From Cladobotryum mycophilum (Eukaryota > Ascomycota > Sordariomycetes > Hypocreales > Hypocreaceae): a stretch of 64,000 bases of DNA. Below, in pieces: positions 36,812 to 48,640 of this stretch (position 1 is the stretch's first letter; each line of letters begins with the position of its first letter). The stretch covers positions 4,154,001 to 4,218,000 of the forward strand of contig CM071591.1 in the NCBI GenBank assembly GCA_036429605.1, in the 5' to 3' direction. Below the pieces are notes generated by a model, which did not search any database, had not been told where the DNA came from, and saw only the letters and a list, made by a program, of their open reading frames with translations. The translations under genes and the position numbers were made by a program.

Positions 36812-38205
36812 ACAGAAAGCAAGAATTCCTTATTTGGCTCGGTCGTTGGCGTACGTGTTCGTGTGGTTTCACAGGAACAACGGCAACACCATGAGCACGA
36901 ATAGTGTGCTGTTAGCCCGGTCGAAGCCTTTGGAGACTAAAAGTCCAGCCCAGTCGACCGGACCAAACGATCCCCTGTAAGTTTAATGCGAGTGCTTTCC
37001 GCGGTTCATCGGATCCCGGGTACTTTCTAGTGATATGATGGAGAATTCAGAGGCCATGGAGCGCCGATTCAAGCAAGCGTGGCAGATGCCATGAGGATCG
37101 ACGATTCGAGGCTTCCGATAGCTGGCGTCTTGATCTGGGACCCTCGGGCTACGGCTGATGCACACATCCCTCAGGGTTGTCTAGCCATCGGCCCAGTGAA
37201 ATGAAGCTTGTTACGTAGGCTGCCTACTTGTTTTAGTAGAAGCGTACGCATGCAGCAAAGCCAGCAAAAAGATGGATCCACGGATCCGTGAAGGGAGAAA
37301 TAGAGAGGTTGGATTGTGTGAGAAAACGTGAGAATCTCGTCACATTGCAGCTGTCCCCGTGCCGACGACAGCTTTAACCTCCACACTGTCCTGCACACTG
37401 CAGGAGGGGTTGCAGAACTGAGACTGAGACTAGGCATCGAAAAAAAAAGAAAGGATTGGCTGTATGTAGTCGTTGTAGTAGCTCGGTACCTACTCGGTGG
37501 TGGTGGGCAGCCAGCAAACCCAACTTTCCGATACCAAGGATGGGGATTTTGAAGAGGTGGTCTGTGAGAAGGGGAGAAATCCCACCGAGTCTCCATAATT
37601 TGCTGAAAGCCTGATTTTCTTCTTCTTTCTTTCCCTTATTGTGGATTCCAAGCTATCTACCTAGCTAAGATAACATCATCCACTTCGTCATGCGGGCAAG
37701 GATGAATTGGATCCATCAACCGGACCTGGGAAATGGAGGAAACGGGAGCTGTGGGTGAAGATGAAATAAGTATGTACAAGTAAATTACATCCATCCATAT
37801 TCCGTACCTTGTATCAAGCAAGTACTGACAGCACTGCATGCACTACACGCACTGTATGTAATGTACGTACTCGGTATACATATAGTACCTACCTACTAGG
37901 TAGTAAGGTAAATATGAATTGGACGTGCAACACGGGGCTGGAACATGCCTCGGTTGAAGAATACAGTTTGGAATGCTTGGCATTGGCGGGCGGCTTGCTC
38001 ATACTTGTACTTGTACGGAGTACGTGATGGGGATGAGAATGAGACTCAACCGCTGAAAAGCGAGAAGTGATATGAATCAAATCAGTGGAGAGAAAGAGAG
38101 AGAGAGAGAGGAGGCGTTTGAGGTCTGGCGTCCGTCCATCATGACTAGATTCAGTGGAGAAATACAGATGCAGCTCTGTAGGAGGCTTGGCGAGGGAGCA
38201 ACTGG

Positions 38206-38228
38206 GCAGCAGCAGCAGCAGCAGCAGC
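38206..38228. repeat. (CAG)n microsatellite
   Basis: Seven to eight CAG units within a GC-rich part of the desert; no supported coding frame. Confidence 0.85.
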
Positions 38229-38494
38229 GTGTATCGACGACACCCACTTTCCCGCTCAGGTCCACTGCGACCTTCCAGGGTTCTGCAAAGCTCCCGAGCC
38301 ATGAAGCTTGGAGCTCCGAGCTTGGAGCATTTTCTGCAAACAGAAGCAACGCCCTGGAGCTTTGCTAAGCGTCGTCGTTTAGTGGCTTGGATTTTAGCGG
38401 AGACAACGCCATGGGCGCCTCCTGCGAGACTGGCAAAGACCCTGAAGGCGCCACCCCCGGTCCCTGGAAAGAGCAGATGGGCGGATGGATGGGG

Positions 38495-38519
38495 TGAGTG
38501 TGTGTGTGTGTGTGTGTGT
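38495..38519. repeat. (GT)n microsatellite
   Basis: About twelve GT dinucleotides. Confidence 0.9.
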
Positions 38520-39193
38520 AAGTGTGGGTGGGTGGATAAACTGAGGGTGGGTGGGTTGAGTGGACAAAGTACAGTGCAATGCAGTGCAGTTGTGTGCTTC
38601 ACAAAGAGACAGGATGGCCGCCCGCCGTTTCGATGGGCTGAAAGAGCTACAACCATCCAGAAAGTGGAGAGAGCCTGGGGGTTGGAGGTGTACGGAGTAC
38701 ATGCTTGTACGTACAAGCAAGTACTAGATGTAGGTACCTTAGATACCTAACCTACTAGGAGGTCGGAGGTAAGGTAGGTAGTACTTACTGGAGTAGCTCG
38801 GTGCAGGTGCAAGTAAGAAAGTGGAGGGAAGCAGTGATGCTGCAGCAAGGCAGTAGGTGCAGCGCAGCATTGACTGCTGAGACAAGACGCAGCAGCAGTG
38901 AAGGTGACCCCTGCTCCGCTGTCAAATGTTCGCCTGGCCCACCAATACCAGCGATACCTGGTCGGTACCTCTCCCCCAGCCCTGGCCTGGTCCAAACTCA
39001 ATGGGGCCTCGCCTTCCTAGGACAAGGACCGGCGGCGGCTCTCTCTACCTTAGTAGTACATTCGTGCCTTCCCAGCTACTATTCGCCTCCGCCAGCTTTC
39101 TCGATCCGGACAGCCATGGAGGGGTCTTCAACATCGACGTCTCCCTCGTACCAGCCGCCGCAACTGGGCAGCGCAAAAAGGGAAATATGAGTT

Positions 39194-39210
39194 AAAAAAA
39201 AAAAAAAAAA
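39194..39210. repeat. poly-A tract
   Basis: Seventeen consecutive A residues about 1 kb upstream of the cry-DASH start codon. Confidence 0.9.
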
Positions 39211-39920
39211 GGAAAATCAATTAATCATGGTATTGTGGGCCACGAGACCTTTCTCTTAGCTGTAGCCTGCTCAGCTGTAGTTTTCTCACTCCCTTGGTCC
39301 TTTTCCCATCCCCCCGTCCAGATTTCCTCCTTGTTCCACTCATCCATCCTCGTCGTCCGTCCTTTTGCTGGCTGTCGTCGCTCGCCGCTTACAACAATTG
39401 GATGTCCATCGTCGTCTCGCTGATTCCGGCAACCACTCGAATCGACTCTGCGTCATCCTCTCTCTCTGCACACACACCTTTTCTTCGAGCGGGCCTGTTT
39501 CTGACTTGTCTGGTCTGTTCTCTCTATTCTCCGCCTATAGTAATCCTGCTCCCTCGTCTTTTCCGTTCTCTTGCATCTCTCCCGTGCATAAAAGGCCATT
39601 CATCAGGATAGGAGAAGCACCCGGGCAAGATAGCAATGCTTCCCCGAACAGTTGTCTAACCAAAGTTACATGCTCTCGGCAACCAAAACGGGCCGCCTGC
39701 GCACTAGCATCACCATTTCCCACAATACCAGGCACATCATTGGGCACACAATCTGTATGCCCTAGTTACGAACAGTTCACAAGCCTCTTTTCAAGCGGCA
39801 GTGGTCGTCTGAGGCATAAAATAGGGCGTTGGTCGATCCTTAACCGTTCAAAACTCGATGCCCTTGAGGCGTCAGCGGGCCCCCTCCTTTGATCAACTCC
39901 GTTTATTAATATTCCTATTT

Positions 39921-39959
39921 GTCCTCGTCCTCGTCCTCGTCCTCGTCTCCCCCCCCCCC
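39921..39959. repeat. (GTCCTC)n followed by poly-C
   Basis: About four GTCCTC units followed by eleven C residues, in the pyrimidine-rich leader of cry-DASH. Confidence 0.85.
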
Positions 39960-40191
39960 TTCTCCTCCCTTGGAGAGACTCAGCCATACCCCTACCGCCT
40001 ATTCCCGTCTCTCTTAGGTGGCTGTTGACCGGCCTTGACAGACACTCATACCCTCACCACACTCTTGAATCCTACCCCCGGAATTCCCCTTTCATTACAG
40101 AACTATATCAACTCAACGTTTCCCGTGCCCATCCCACTCTAGATACCACATTGTACACTAACGGCTTATACGCCCTCTACCTCTGACCATC

Positions 40192-42548
40192 ATGTCAGGT
40201 GATAAGCTCCTGATCTATGTTCTGAGACGCGACCTCAGAGTCGCCGACAACCCCATTTTCCACCACTTGGCCACCACTACGAACCACGGCTTCACTCACC
40301 TGTTGCCTGTATATGTCTTTCCCTCTCATCAAGTCGAAACTTCGGGCTTTTTGAAGGATGGCGAGACCTCGCCTTATCCGCCAGCCCTAAGCTCTGTCGG
40401 CAAGTTCTGGCGTTGCGGCCCACATCGTGCCAAGTTCACTGCCGAATGCGTCTGGGACATGAAAGTGAACCTGGAAGCACTGAACAGTGGGCTCATCATG
40501 AGGGTCGGGAGTGCTACTGATGTCGTGAAGCACATCATCCAGCACTTCCAAGACAAGGGACCACCCGTCGGAGCCGTGTGGATGACGGAAGAGCCGTCCC
40601 ACGAAGAAATCCAAGAACAAGACGCTGTTTCCAAGCTTTGTGCCGACAGCAAGGTCGACTTTAAGCTTTGGCTTGACGAAAAGTATTTTATTGATGAGTA
40701 AGTGCTACCGTGCCATTTGTAACAGCGTGCTCTTGATATGCTGACTTGAAAATTGGCAGTCGTGACACGAGCCTCAATGAACCCATCGACCTTCCAGACG
40801 TTTTTACCACCTACCGCAAGTCCCAGGAGCCTCTCCGGGAGAGACCCCGACAGGCCGTACCTGCACCCAAGCAGTCTTCTTTGCCCCCTTTGCCAGAGCA
40901 CGCCGTCATCCCCGAGCAGCACCATCCATTTGTCGCGGCGAAGTCAATCGATGATCTCATCGGTCGACTTCAGAAACCGTTGGACAAAATTCTTGCCAAC
41001 CCTCCTGCTTATCCTGACGGGGCCGTAACCGCTCACCCCTTCCTCGGAGGTGAAAATCCTGCTCTTGACCGAGTCAAGCATCTGATCAAGACTGGTGGCA
41101 TGACAGCATACAAAGATACTCGAAATGGACTTTTGGGTCTGGATTTTAGCACCAAGTTGTCTGGTTACCTGGCCCTCGGCTGCATAACCGCACGACAGAT
41201 CCACGAGGAACTTTTGAAATTTGAAGATGGCACTGAGACCGCATACGCCGGAGCAGATGAATATGGAAAGGGCGAGAATGAAGGTACCAAGGGAGTCAGA
41301 TTTGAGCTGCTTTGGAGAGATTACATGCGGCTTTGCACCAGGAAGTTTGGTTCCAAGCTGTTCCGAGCCGAAGGATTTCGACAGGATGATGAAGGCTACA
41401 ACAAGACTTGGAAGACTGCAAACAAAGCGATGGCACAATCAAATCAAGATCCTCCTGCAGAGGAAATCGCCAAAATTCTCGAGAGGTTCCTGGAGGGCAC
41501 TACGGGAATGGGACTCATCGATGCCTCGCAGCGAGAGCTGTACCATACCGGCTACACCTCCAACCGTGCGAGACAAAACGTGGCCAGCTTCTTTGCTAAA
41601 CATCTCTGCATCGACTGGCGCTACGGAGCCGAATGGTACGAAATGATGCTCGTCGATTACGACGTCTCTTCGAACTGGGCCAACTGGCAGTACGTGGCCG
41701 GTGTGGGCAATGATCCTCGAGGAGACGCTCGGATCTTCAACCCTGTCAAGCAAGGGTTCGACTATGATAAGGATGGAACTTATGTTCGTACATGGGTGCC
41801 CGAGATTAAGAGCCTCAGTAAATTGGAGAATTTGTTCCAAGCATGGACTGCGAGCCCAAATGATTTGGCCAAGGCTGGGCTGACCAACAACATCATGGTG
41901 ACGGATCCGCTTAAGCGAATTGAGTTTACCGTCGACCACAGGCCCAATAAACCGCATCGTGCGGGGTTCTCAAGATGGCGTGGACCAAGCCGTGGTGGCG
42001 GATATCGAGGTGGAGGCGACTCAGGAAATCGAAACGATCAGACCCGAGGCTTCGCCGGAGACGTGCCCAATGGCGGCAGCTTTGGCGGCAGCTTCGGCGG
42101 CGGTGGCCCCCTCGCGGCCCTCAGGGTAATAATAATGGCTACCGCTCACCTCCCCCACACATGGGTGGAATGCCGCGAGGTAATTACCAAAACAACCATG
42201 CCATGTACGGTGGCACGTATAGCTCCGGACGACCCTATGGAGAAGATCACCATTTGCGAGGAGGCAGAGGAAACGGCGGTGGTGGGGGCATTCATGGTCC
42301 GTTCCGTGCAAGTGCAGGACGAGGATTTGGTGGGAGATACGAACCAAGGGGATGGGGAGGAAGAGCTGGTGGCTCATTTAGGAACGGGCAGCAGCACCAT
42401 CAGTTTGGACACCCTATACCCATGCACCCTTCCTACCACCACCCTCATGGAAACCCAGGAGCACCTGGTAACTAAGTTGCATCAACAGTGTGGTATTTGC
42501 ATCGTACGGAGTTTGAGGCTCATGGGACGAAATGGACTCGGGACATAA
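40192..42548 (+). CDS. cry-DASH: cryptochrome DASH with C-terminal RGG tail (frame switch in the tail)
   Basis: Exon 40192-40697, a 62-base intron and exon 40760 onwards. The N-terminal Rossmann domain starts LLIYVLRRDLRVADNPIF; the FAD domain has ELLWRDYMRL (352-361), TGYTSNRARQNVASF (about 432-446), DWRYGAEWYE and SSNWANWQYVAGVGNDPRGD, all typical of the DASH class. These flavoproteins bind FAD and an antenna pterin, repair pyrimidine dimers in single-stranded DNA and may act as blue-light sensors. From about residue 575 a Gly/Arg-rich tail (RGGGYRGGG) begins, as known from other Sordariomycete cry-DASH proteins and linked to RNA binding. As read, the frame leaves this composition at about residue 618 and runs to 42548 (764 residues). 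The RGG-type composition continues in another frame to a stop at 42473-42475; one more base in the C run 42107-42111 would join them (740 residues). Read through as given, the last 147 residues look spurious. Confidence 0.93.
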
Positions 42549-42726
42549 TTTGATGTCATAATGTAGCATGAATTATGTGGCTAATGATGCAGTTTATTCA
42601 ATACCACCACTAGCTTTTTATGCGTGCTTTGCTTAGCATTCGGCGAAATACGGCACATGCCTGTCTGCACTATTTAATTATCCAATTGATTTTGAACTCT
42701 CAGGTTTTTCCCGTCCCAGTTTTGAT

Positions 42727-44376
42727 TCAGGGACGACCTTGTTCGTCGGAATATCCTGCTCCGTGCTCTTCCTCCCGGCTCTCGCGGTTTTTGAAAACCG
42801 CTAGCAATCCCAAGTCATAGCTTGATTTCAGGGCGCCGGCAGCCAGAAATGCCACCCAAAACAGTCCGTGATCTGCCAGAATACCAGTAATGATGGGGCC
42901 TAGGCTCTGGGCCATGGTCTTGACGACGTTGATGAATCCCATCATGACTGTGCGTTCTTGCGGCAGTATGATGGCTGCGATGAAAGCCGATCGAGGTGCC
43001 GTGTCCATGCTTTGCGTGGAAGCCCGAAGGAAGAGGAGGAGAAGGGAGAGTCGTGCATCGCTAACAAGGCCGATTAAGGAAAGGAATACTGATGACGGAA
43101 GATGCGTGAACACCATGGTCTTGCTACTTGTCAGCTAACCGAGTCACCTTGAAGAACAGGAGGAAGGAATGTTCAGGGGTAAAAGTGGAGAGTCGGAAGA
43201 AGAAGACAGCGAAGCGAGAGTAGGCATGTACCTTGATGTTTCCGATACGTTTAGCGAGAGAAGAAGCCACGAGCATAGATATGGCAGTGATGATGCTGGC
43301 GGTGAAGAAGATGGATCCTAGGCGGCCCTCTTCGATCCCGTATCGCCAGCGGAAGAAGTAAGTCATCCAGGATCTAACGACCAGGTTAGCCAGGCATTCC
43401 ATCCAGTCACAATGCTAACCAAGGCATACAGAGAGGCCAATCCAGAAGCAAAGGCATCTAGACCGAAGAGAAGACACAACTTTAGCAGGATGGCATAGCT
43501 TTCCTTGCTGATATCCGGGAGGAGGGAAAATCGACGCTTCGTCGGCTCCGGTTCGACGACCTCCAAAACTATATCCTCGTCGTCTCGAATGCTTAATAAA
43601 GGAGCGTCTTCGGAGGCTTCGTCATCGCTTAGTAGTTCGGATTTGTCGTCTGCTTCTACAGCACGGCTGAGGAGGAGAGCAAGCGTAAACTTGACGAGGC
43701 CGAGGACTGCATAGCCAACGAAGATGAAGCGATATGCATTGATAAGTTCCCAATGGCGGTCATGGGATAAATGATGGACGACCCAGCCACAGGTCATGAA
43801 CCCACATGCCGAGCCAGCAGATCCGAGAAGACTGTACCAGGCATAGATATCACTCCGTGATGCGGCTTCCGATAAGTGAGCGACCACACTCTCCTCTATA
43901 GCCCTAAAGGGCCCAATCTCGTTACCACTGACGTCTTGTTAGCTCTTGCGTTAGCGACCTACGTTACGAAGCACTGTTTACCTTGGGCTTATGACACCAA
44001 AGATGGCTGCCACAAGCAACACCCAATAGTTTTCAAACAAGGCAAATGCGACGCCAGCACCACTCATTAGAGCAGCTCCCAGAGCCAACACCGCCTTTCT
44101 TCCCAATCGGTCGGCTACGAGCGTTAGGGCGAGACTGATGCACACATCGCCGGCTAGGGTCAAGGTCATGAACAGGCCAATTCGGGTCTTGGAATTACCG
44201 AGAGCCTGCAGATACAAGACCAAGACCAATGTGGACGCTCCATATGCGAAAAGCCGAACGAAGCGCTGCATGCACAGAAACTTGACGTCCTTGGGGCTGT
44301 GATATAGGGACACGAGGCCAACTTCGTCGAGCGCCCGAAGGAGCATGCTTCTTCGCGGGGATTCGTCGTCGTCCAT
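42727..44376 (-). CDS. MFS transporter, substrate unknown
   Basis: Exons 44376-43982, 43927-43430, 43373-43232 and 43119-42727 give 475 residues. Twelve membrane segments can be drawn, with the MFS signature VADRLGRKAVL in loop 2-3 and a long acidic cytosolic loop in the middle (DDKSELLSDDEASEDAPLL and following, about 235-265). Loop 8-9 carries SLAKRIGNIK. The start ATG is the first in the frame; an upstream GTG extends it but has no ATG. I recognise a general drug/metabolite MFS of Pezizomycotina but no characterised subfamily, so the substrate is open. It converges on cry-DASH with about 180-250 bases between stops. A terminal acidic tail (ESREEEHGAGYSDEQGRP) is present. It appears intact. 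Confidence 0.88.
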
Positions 44377-46804
44377 GGTGATGTGATGCCTTGGGACGGT
44401 TTCGACGAGCAGAGCCTGCAGGACACTGGGGGTTGTACTGTGCTGCACAAAAAACTGGCTCTTGAACTGGACAATATTTGAGAAGTGAGGTCCAAGTAAC
44501 CAACTGATTACTATACAAAGCTAGGTTGCGTGGATGTATCTATCCAATCCGTCTCTGGTAGGTTTCAGAACCCAACGTACCTGATGACGCGCATCCAATC
44601 GCCGAGCTCGACCGAGCTGTCTCGGAATTTCTTGAGCCGGTCATCCTCGTGTGTCACAATGTTTGGTCGCACCAAGCTTATCCTATCCGCGTCTACGGAC
44701 GAGGACAATGTGGACCATTTTTCCAGCCAAGACGATGAAAGGGCGGAGGATTGCAAAGATCTAAAGCTTTCGAAATACATAAAAAGATTTAGAGCAAAGA
44801 CCCTTTGAGACCCCCATTCATGCAGCACAATTGGTCTCAGCTTTGGGGGTGAGACACACTTGACATCATTGTGGCTGACTCAGTACCTCCACCAATGCAT
44901 TTGACAGGACAAGGAGTAACGGAGTAAGATGTCTCTCAAGCTTCCGTCATGTGTGCCTGGATGCACGGCACGTTATCGTGGTTGGACTGGGTCAACTATC
45001 CGTTCATGAGACACCATCGTGAAAATCATCACCAACACCCCAAGACGATTCACTTTGCGATTTCGACCAACTCGCTGTTTCAAAAGCAACGTTTTCGGTT
45101 TTTAGTTTTCGCCCCGCTGAAAATACGACCATGGTGATGTTTTTTGCCACTGGGTTAGGCGGACTAATGGTTCCCAAATCTCGGAATCCCCGTTGACCAA
45201 TTCGTCGGATGTAATTCACGTCTGGAATCCATGCCCATGGTTTTTTTCTTTTTCTTCTTCGGTTGTACATACTTGGCCTCCTCCAAGAAAAAAAGCAAGG
45301 CAAAGGGGGTCTGGACCAAGTCAATCGGTGAGGGCGTAAGATTTGGTCCGTCTATGCCTTTGCAGCATCAAAATGCACACCCAGTTCAAGCAATTGACAG
45401 CAAATTTTCCGCCCTCTCCTTTTGGTTCAAAGTTTTACCCCGGGAGATGGGAGAATGCACGCCATTATGTGGCCGGTGTTCTAGGCCGCTCTCGATGCCC
45501 CTTGACGAGATGAGAACTGCCATCCCGTCTTGGAAGACGGCTGCCTTGACCAGGTTCATTAAAGCCAGTCAGGGAATGGGTCAGCGCCGGAGAAGAATCT
45601 CCAGCTTCGTATACTACATACAGGGAGAGGAGAATTCGACGGACCTACTACCGCGTCTTAGACATGGAATATCTTCAGCAAAATGGAGAGCTCATCACGC
45701 ATCGCGGTACAGCCAACGCCACCAACATGTCGTGTAGAAAGGGCGACTTGTAAAGGGATATGTTTGATCATCGTAATGCATATATTTATGTGGCTTGTTT
45801 ATTCCTTTGAAAAAGTATCGCTTACTAGCGATCCCTGATGCTTCTGTTGTGGAGTCAAGTGACAGCTGAGATGTCATCACGTCGACACAATGTGCAAGGT
45901 CCAAGACCTATGGCCCTGCTATTGACAATCTCATGCTCTTGAACACTACCTCCAATGCTGGTGGTCAATTGCAAAAAACAATATCGGCGTTATTGAGCCC
46001 TCATTGTCTCTGCCAGGTGTGCAGTGTTGTCATATCTGCCAATCATTACCGAGGCTTCCCATTATCCGGCAGCGTTGCAACAAAGCCCAAAATCCAACAC
46101 GGCGCCCAGACGGGCAGAACCTCTGCTCTGATTCACCCGTGACAGTGCCCTGTAGACTTGTAGAGAGATTATCTGATTTTATCACTATCAATTGCGCTAC
46201 AAGCAAGGATACCAGCCCTCGCCACCCCATAGTGCCCCAATAGCCCTGGAGATTTCTGCTGCATGTAAGCCATTTATTAGACCATAGCACAAAATTCAGG
46301 CTTTAATCTTCCAACAATCATCGAAACCATGCAGGCTTGATGTATCAATGTAACTCTAGGAGTCTGGTTAGTTAGTTGGGTAGTTCCTGTGTCGATCTCT
46401 ACTGTGACAGAAGGAGTGGAGGCGTTTCCCTGGGTCTTGGTCAGTAGCTCCCCTTTCAAGCTCCTACAATCTCCCTGAATCACAGTACGGGCAGAAGAAC
46501 ACAACACACATGCCTATCGTCCCACCGATTTCCATTCGAAGAGTGAGCTACACGACGAACAAGAGACCCGATACGATCGACTTTCGATTCTACATATTGA
46601 AGGGGGAGATTAGTTTGTGATGATGGCGATTGCGTGTGCGCTACGACTTGTCATGATGTTTGGCGATGCAAGATAAGCTTTGGCTCAATGCATTATATTG
46701 AAGAATTACTGCAAGTCAGTATATTCATGTATACTTGTTCATGTTTTTTAAGCAGCTGACACCTAAGTTCCAGGTTGCAGAAAACCTTGACCCCAATGTC
46801 CCGA
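44377..46804. other. intergenic region between two MFS genes
   Basis: Holds the promoter of the 475-residue MFS gene and the 3' region of the DHA2-type gene. TAACGGAGTAAG at about 44917 is a weak copy of the recurrent GTACGGAGTAC word. Short open frames near 45.2-45.7 kb on both strands show no domain. I see no gene, RNA or mobile element. Confidence 0.55.
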
Positions 46805-48640
46805 TCAGTCGTCCTTCTTCCCAACGATGCCCCCTTTTCTCAGGCCGAACCAAGCCACGACCACAACAGTCACACAGCCCGCGAAAACGGTCCAGAAAGC
46901 TGCCCTGTAACCTTGCATCAAGGCTTCACTGCTAGTCTTCTCGGTCGAGTGCTCCGTTACCGATGCCGCAACGGCCGCCGTAATGGCCAGCCCGACCGAA
47001 TTGCCAAACTGCGACATTTCATTGAAGACACTGCCCGCCAGCGACTGCAGCTCTGGGGGGTACGCATTGGAAATAACGATTCCCGACACCGTGAAAAGAA
47101 CTAAGTTTCTAGTCAGCAACGAACAACACGCATACGGGATAGGAAGGAGAGGATGGTTGGTCGTACCGTCTCCATTGACGGGTGACAGGAACAAGGCCCA
47201 GAACGGCGAGAACCAGTAGCTTTGACCGACAGATATTGTGGCCATCAGAGGTGCAGCCACGGCAGCGATTACGGCCGATACTACAACGAGGGTTTGCACC
47301 TGGACCTTTGAAATGAGGAGTCCAGTGACAACGTTTGCAGCAGCTCCCGAGATGACATGAGGTAGGAAGCGAACTGAACTCTGCAACGCCGAAAGGTGCT
47401 GAATTTCCTGGAAGCTAGCTGGCAGTTAGCGACAACAGGGACACCCTCCGAATGATGATAACTCAGGCACTTACTATAGGGTCGTGTAATATTCGATCCC
47501 ATTCGTTGACGCCCAGCTCAAGAAGACGCCGACGCAGACTGTCGTAAACGACGAGTTTCTCCACAACTTATTGGGGATGAAAGCTGGCTTGCCCCTCCTG
47601 GTCTGGTAATCCATCCAGAAGGGGAATGCAATAAGAAGGGCGAGTGATACGGTCAGGACGGCGATTTGGGGAGTGTCACTAATCTTGCGGTAGGATGACG
47701 AGGTCATGGCCAGCACATAGAGCAGCATGCCCAGAGCAGCACTCAGCATAACCGCTCCGAGCCAATCGACCTCGTGGATGATTCTCGTTTTCCAGTGTCT
47801 GTTTGTGGCTACATTCACAGATGGGAGGACCCAGAACGAAGCGGCAGTGAGGCCAACGTTGATGATGGCCATTGTGTAATAGCCCCATCGCCAGCCAATG
47901 GTACTAGTAAAGATGCCGCCCAAGACCAAACCCACCGCATAGCCAAGAGGATTACATGCTCCATTGACAGCGAATGCAGTGTTCCTCCAGTCTCCCCTCG
48001 GGAAGGTGTTAGTGATGAGGCTCACCGCAGTGGGTAGGCACATTGCAATGGCAACACCTAGGACAGCCCGAAACAGGATGATCTGCATAGCCGTCTTGGC
48101 CAGACCGACGGCTAGAGTAAAGATGACATAGAGGAGACTGCCGGTCAGCCACATCCGCTTAGGACCGACCACATCCGCTATGGAACCGAAGATGAGAAGC
48201 GTGCATCCTGCTGCGAGCGAATAGACGGCCGCGGGCCAAAGGAGAAGACTCTGCGGCAGCCCGACTTCCTTGGCGATCCGAGGCAAAGACGTAACGAGAA
48301 TCCCGGAGCCGATGGCATTTAATAGGGTGATACCAGAAAGCGTCACGATGACAACAATGGCACGAGCCTTTGAGAATGGAAGTTCGGGTGGAGGAGGAGA
48401 TGGAGACACCAACAACGATGAAGGCGGGTCACTTTCCAATACGGCCTCATGGAGAGCTGGGTCCTCGCGAGGCGTAACGAGTGTCTCCTGCACAGTGCCT
48501 GCCGCAACATGTGCTTTCTGTTCTACTACTGCAGGAGGCGAAGGCTTGGGGTTTGATGACGATGCCGGCGGCAGCGTTTGGAATGCGAAGCTCGCGAGGG
48601 AGCTACCTCCGTGGCTTGCCGTCAGCTTGTTAAACTCCAT
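46805..48640 (-). CDS. MFS multidrug transporter, DHA2 (14-segment) family
   Basis: Exons 48640-47475, 47414-47167 and 47100-46805 give 569 residues. The N-terminal 85 residues are a Pro/Ser-rich cytosolic tail. The first membrane half has SGITLLNAIGSGILVTSLPRI, the DHA2-type loop FGSIADVVGPKRMW and GVAIAMCLPTAVSLI (motif C region); a later half has 14 segments in total with NAYPPELQSLAGSVFNEMSQFGNSVGLAI. Such carriers export drugs, toxins or siderophore-like compounds by proton antiport at the plasma membrane. It is co-directional with the amidase gene 1.9 kb away, which is weak evidence for a joint role. The start ATG is the first in the frame. It appears intact, and its substrate is unknown. 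Confidence 0.9.

Larger units (their letters stand above)
32982..40191. other. 7.2-kb gene desert upstream of cry-DASH
   Basis: No protein gene is supported. The stretch is full of simple repeats (CTCGT, CA, CT, CAG, GT, poly-A, GTCCTC; listed separately) and short palindromic words: GTACGGAGTAC at 38013-38023 and 38690-38700, and TAGGTA/TACCTA clusters at 37885-37908 and 38730-38785. From about 39240 the plus strand is pyrimidine-rich up to the cry-DASH start, most likely its promoter and leader. Overlapping open frames on both strands near 38-38.7 kb are low-complexity and are rejected. Confidence 0.55.

Noticed and set aside
37889..38750. Large overlapping open frames on both strands (275 and 198 residues)
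   Set aside because: Both are rich in His/Thr, Leu or Val/Cys runs created by GT, CAG and CT repeats, have no domain and overlap each other in opposite directions.
39365..39892. Overlapping plus-strand frames before cry-DASH
   Set aside because: Pyrimidine-rich Ser/Pro/Leu composition typical of a leader; no domain.
42112..42548. Native C-terminal 147 residues of cry-DASH in the original frame
   Set aside because: Composition changes abruptly at the C run and the RGG-like sequence continues in the adjacent frame, so this part is probably not the real end of the protein.
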